Of a DNA stretch of 64,000 bases, positions 62,711-64,000 are shown piece by piece (within the stretch, counting starts at the first letter, position 1; every line of letters begins with the position of its first letter). Location: positions 303,706 through 367,705 of the forward strand of contig JAJXYC010000013.1 in the NCBI GenBank assembly GCA_021780815.1, given 5' to 3'. This DNA comes from Bacteroidota bacterium. Lineage in GTDB: Bacteria; Bacteroidota; Ignavibacteria; Kapaibacteriales; UBA2268. Made by a program: the position numbers and the translations under genes. The notes beneath the pieces were generated by a model. It was not told the origin of the DNA. It saw only the letters and a list, made by a program, of their open reading frames with translations, and made no database searches.

Positions 62711-62725
62711 ATTCATAGTTCTAAC

Positions 62726-63736
62726 TTATTTATTATCTAGTACCAGAACTCCAAAAGTTTGTTCTTTCTTGCCATCTTTTTCTTGCGTATCTATAATTGT
62801 TGAAGTAAAAATTAAATGATTAACTTTATCTAAAGCCATTGTTCTGGCTCCTTCCATTGTTTTTATATTGTTCACTACTTTGTAATTATCTTTTGTTTCT
62901 TCTTTGATTACTGTAATTGTTCCTTCTCTGTTTGAGAAAAATACAAGTTTTTGTGAATTATCAAATGCACTTGCATCAACTCCTGCTCCGATTGGTAATG
63001 ATTGAATTACTTTTCCACTTAAAGCATCTACTACTACCATTAATTTGTTCCTTCCACCGATAAATAACCTATTGTTTGCAATATCCATAGCCATTGCAGA
63101 AGGATTTTCGCATGGTGCAAGTTTCCAATGTGAAAGTACCTTTAAATCTTTCGGGTCAAAGCAGACAACTTCACTTTTATCCTCAAGATTTACATACATT
63201 TTGCCTTTTTCATTTGAACAAGAAAACTCAGGGCTCCCTCCAAGTTCAACAGTGCCTATTACTTTATTAGTTTTGGCATCAATAGCAGTTGCATTACTGC
63301 TTCCACCATTGAATGTAAATATTCTTTTGGTGTAAGGCTCATAAACAATTGCATCAGGTTTTTTTTCGTTTAATTTGATGGTTTGAATTATTTTCAAAGT
63401 AGATAAATCAAAAACTGTTACTGTATTATTACCGCCGTTACTTATAAACCCCTTGTTTAAATCTGATACAATGGCTATTCCGTGAACACCACTTAAATCA
63501 TCAATTTTGCCAATAGATTTTAATGTTTTAATATTAATAATGTGAACTGATGTAGAATTTGAAACATAAAGTTTTTGAGCCTTTTCATCAATTGATAGAT
63601 AGTCATATCTTGGTTGTTCACTTAAACTAATTTTTTTTACTATTTTGTAATTGCTGTTTTGCGATAAAGCCGCATTTGCAGTAAGAAAAAAACTTATCGT
63701 AGTTAATACTAGTACGGATGTAAGTAATTTTTTCAT
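62726..63736 (-). CDS. YVTN-family beta-propeller secreted protein
   Basis: Signal peptide; repeated YVSNS..VHIINIKT / GNNTVTVFDLSTLKIIQTI. Confidence 0.85.
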   Translation of the reverse strand: MKKLLTSVLVLTTISFFLTANAALSQNSNYKIVKKISLSEQPRYDYLSIDEKAQKLYVSNSTSVHIINIKTLKSIGKIDDLSGVHGIAIVSDLNKGFISNGGNNTVTVFDLSTLKIIQTIKLNEKKPDAIVYEPYTKRIFTFNGGSSNATAIDAKTNKVIGTVELGGSPEFSCSNEKGKMYVNLEDKSEVVCFDPKDLKVLSHWKLAPCENPSAMAMDIANNRLFIGGRNKLMVVVDALSGKVIQSLPIGAGVDASAFDNSQKLVFFSNREGTITVIKEETKDNYKVVNNIKTMEGARTMALDKVNHLIFTSTIIDTQEKDGKKEQTFGVLVLDNK

Positions 63737-63980
63737 TTTTATATCTTCTTTTTATATTAAAAAAATGTTAAATATTGATAATTATTTATTTAAAGACGTT
63801 AAAGTTAAATTTAATTATTTTTATTAGAAAATATATTTCAGTGAAAAATTCGTGTAACAAATCCAAATATTTAATTATTTTTGTTAAATAATGTTTATTT
63901 TTCCAAAAAAAATTCTTAAATTTACTTTGATAAAATTGCAAAAGTTGTGAATATTTTTAAAAAATATTAGAGGTAATATT

Positions 63981-64000
63981 ATGAAAAAACTTACACTTAT
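63981..64000 (+). CDS. Start of a truncated CDS at window edge (MKKLTL...)
   Basis: ATG after AGAGGTAATATT; signal-peptide-like start. Confidence 0.4.

Overview
AT-rich, gene-dense chromosomal window. Several products end in T9SS-type sorting domains and a Na+-pumping decarboxylase operon is present, so the source is probably a Bacteroidota/Chlorobi-group (Ignavibacteria/Kapabacteria-like) bacterium; this is inference. The backbone holds kdpC/D/E, waaA, a glycan-recycling cluster, gpmA, Ppx/GppA, a DEAD-box helicase, SppA, a tyrosine phenol-lyase/tryptophanase, mnmA, an ECF sigma factor, coaE, rpsO, three tRNAs and a methylmalonyl-CoA-decarboxylase-like operon. Accessory DNA interrupts it at several points: (i) a decayed type I HsdM beside tRNA(CAT) (3.8-4.4 kb); (ii) a sce7726 / sce7725 / RES-domain three-gene operon (25.8-28.6 kb), the best candidate for a poorly described system; (iii) an island after tRNA-Glu (36.2-42.9 kb) with a split hipBST-type toxin-antitoxin locus carrying three regularly spaced palindromic operators, flanked by REP-like repeats, plus a RAYT transposase whose own ORF contains in-frame 33-bp copies of those repeats, plus a type IIG restriction-modification gene; (iv) a second fused R-M-S enzyme followed by a Mu-like prophage remnant (56.9-61.6 kb). 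All calls come from reading the translations and DNA directly. No database search was run.
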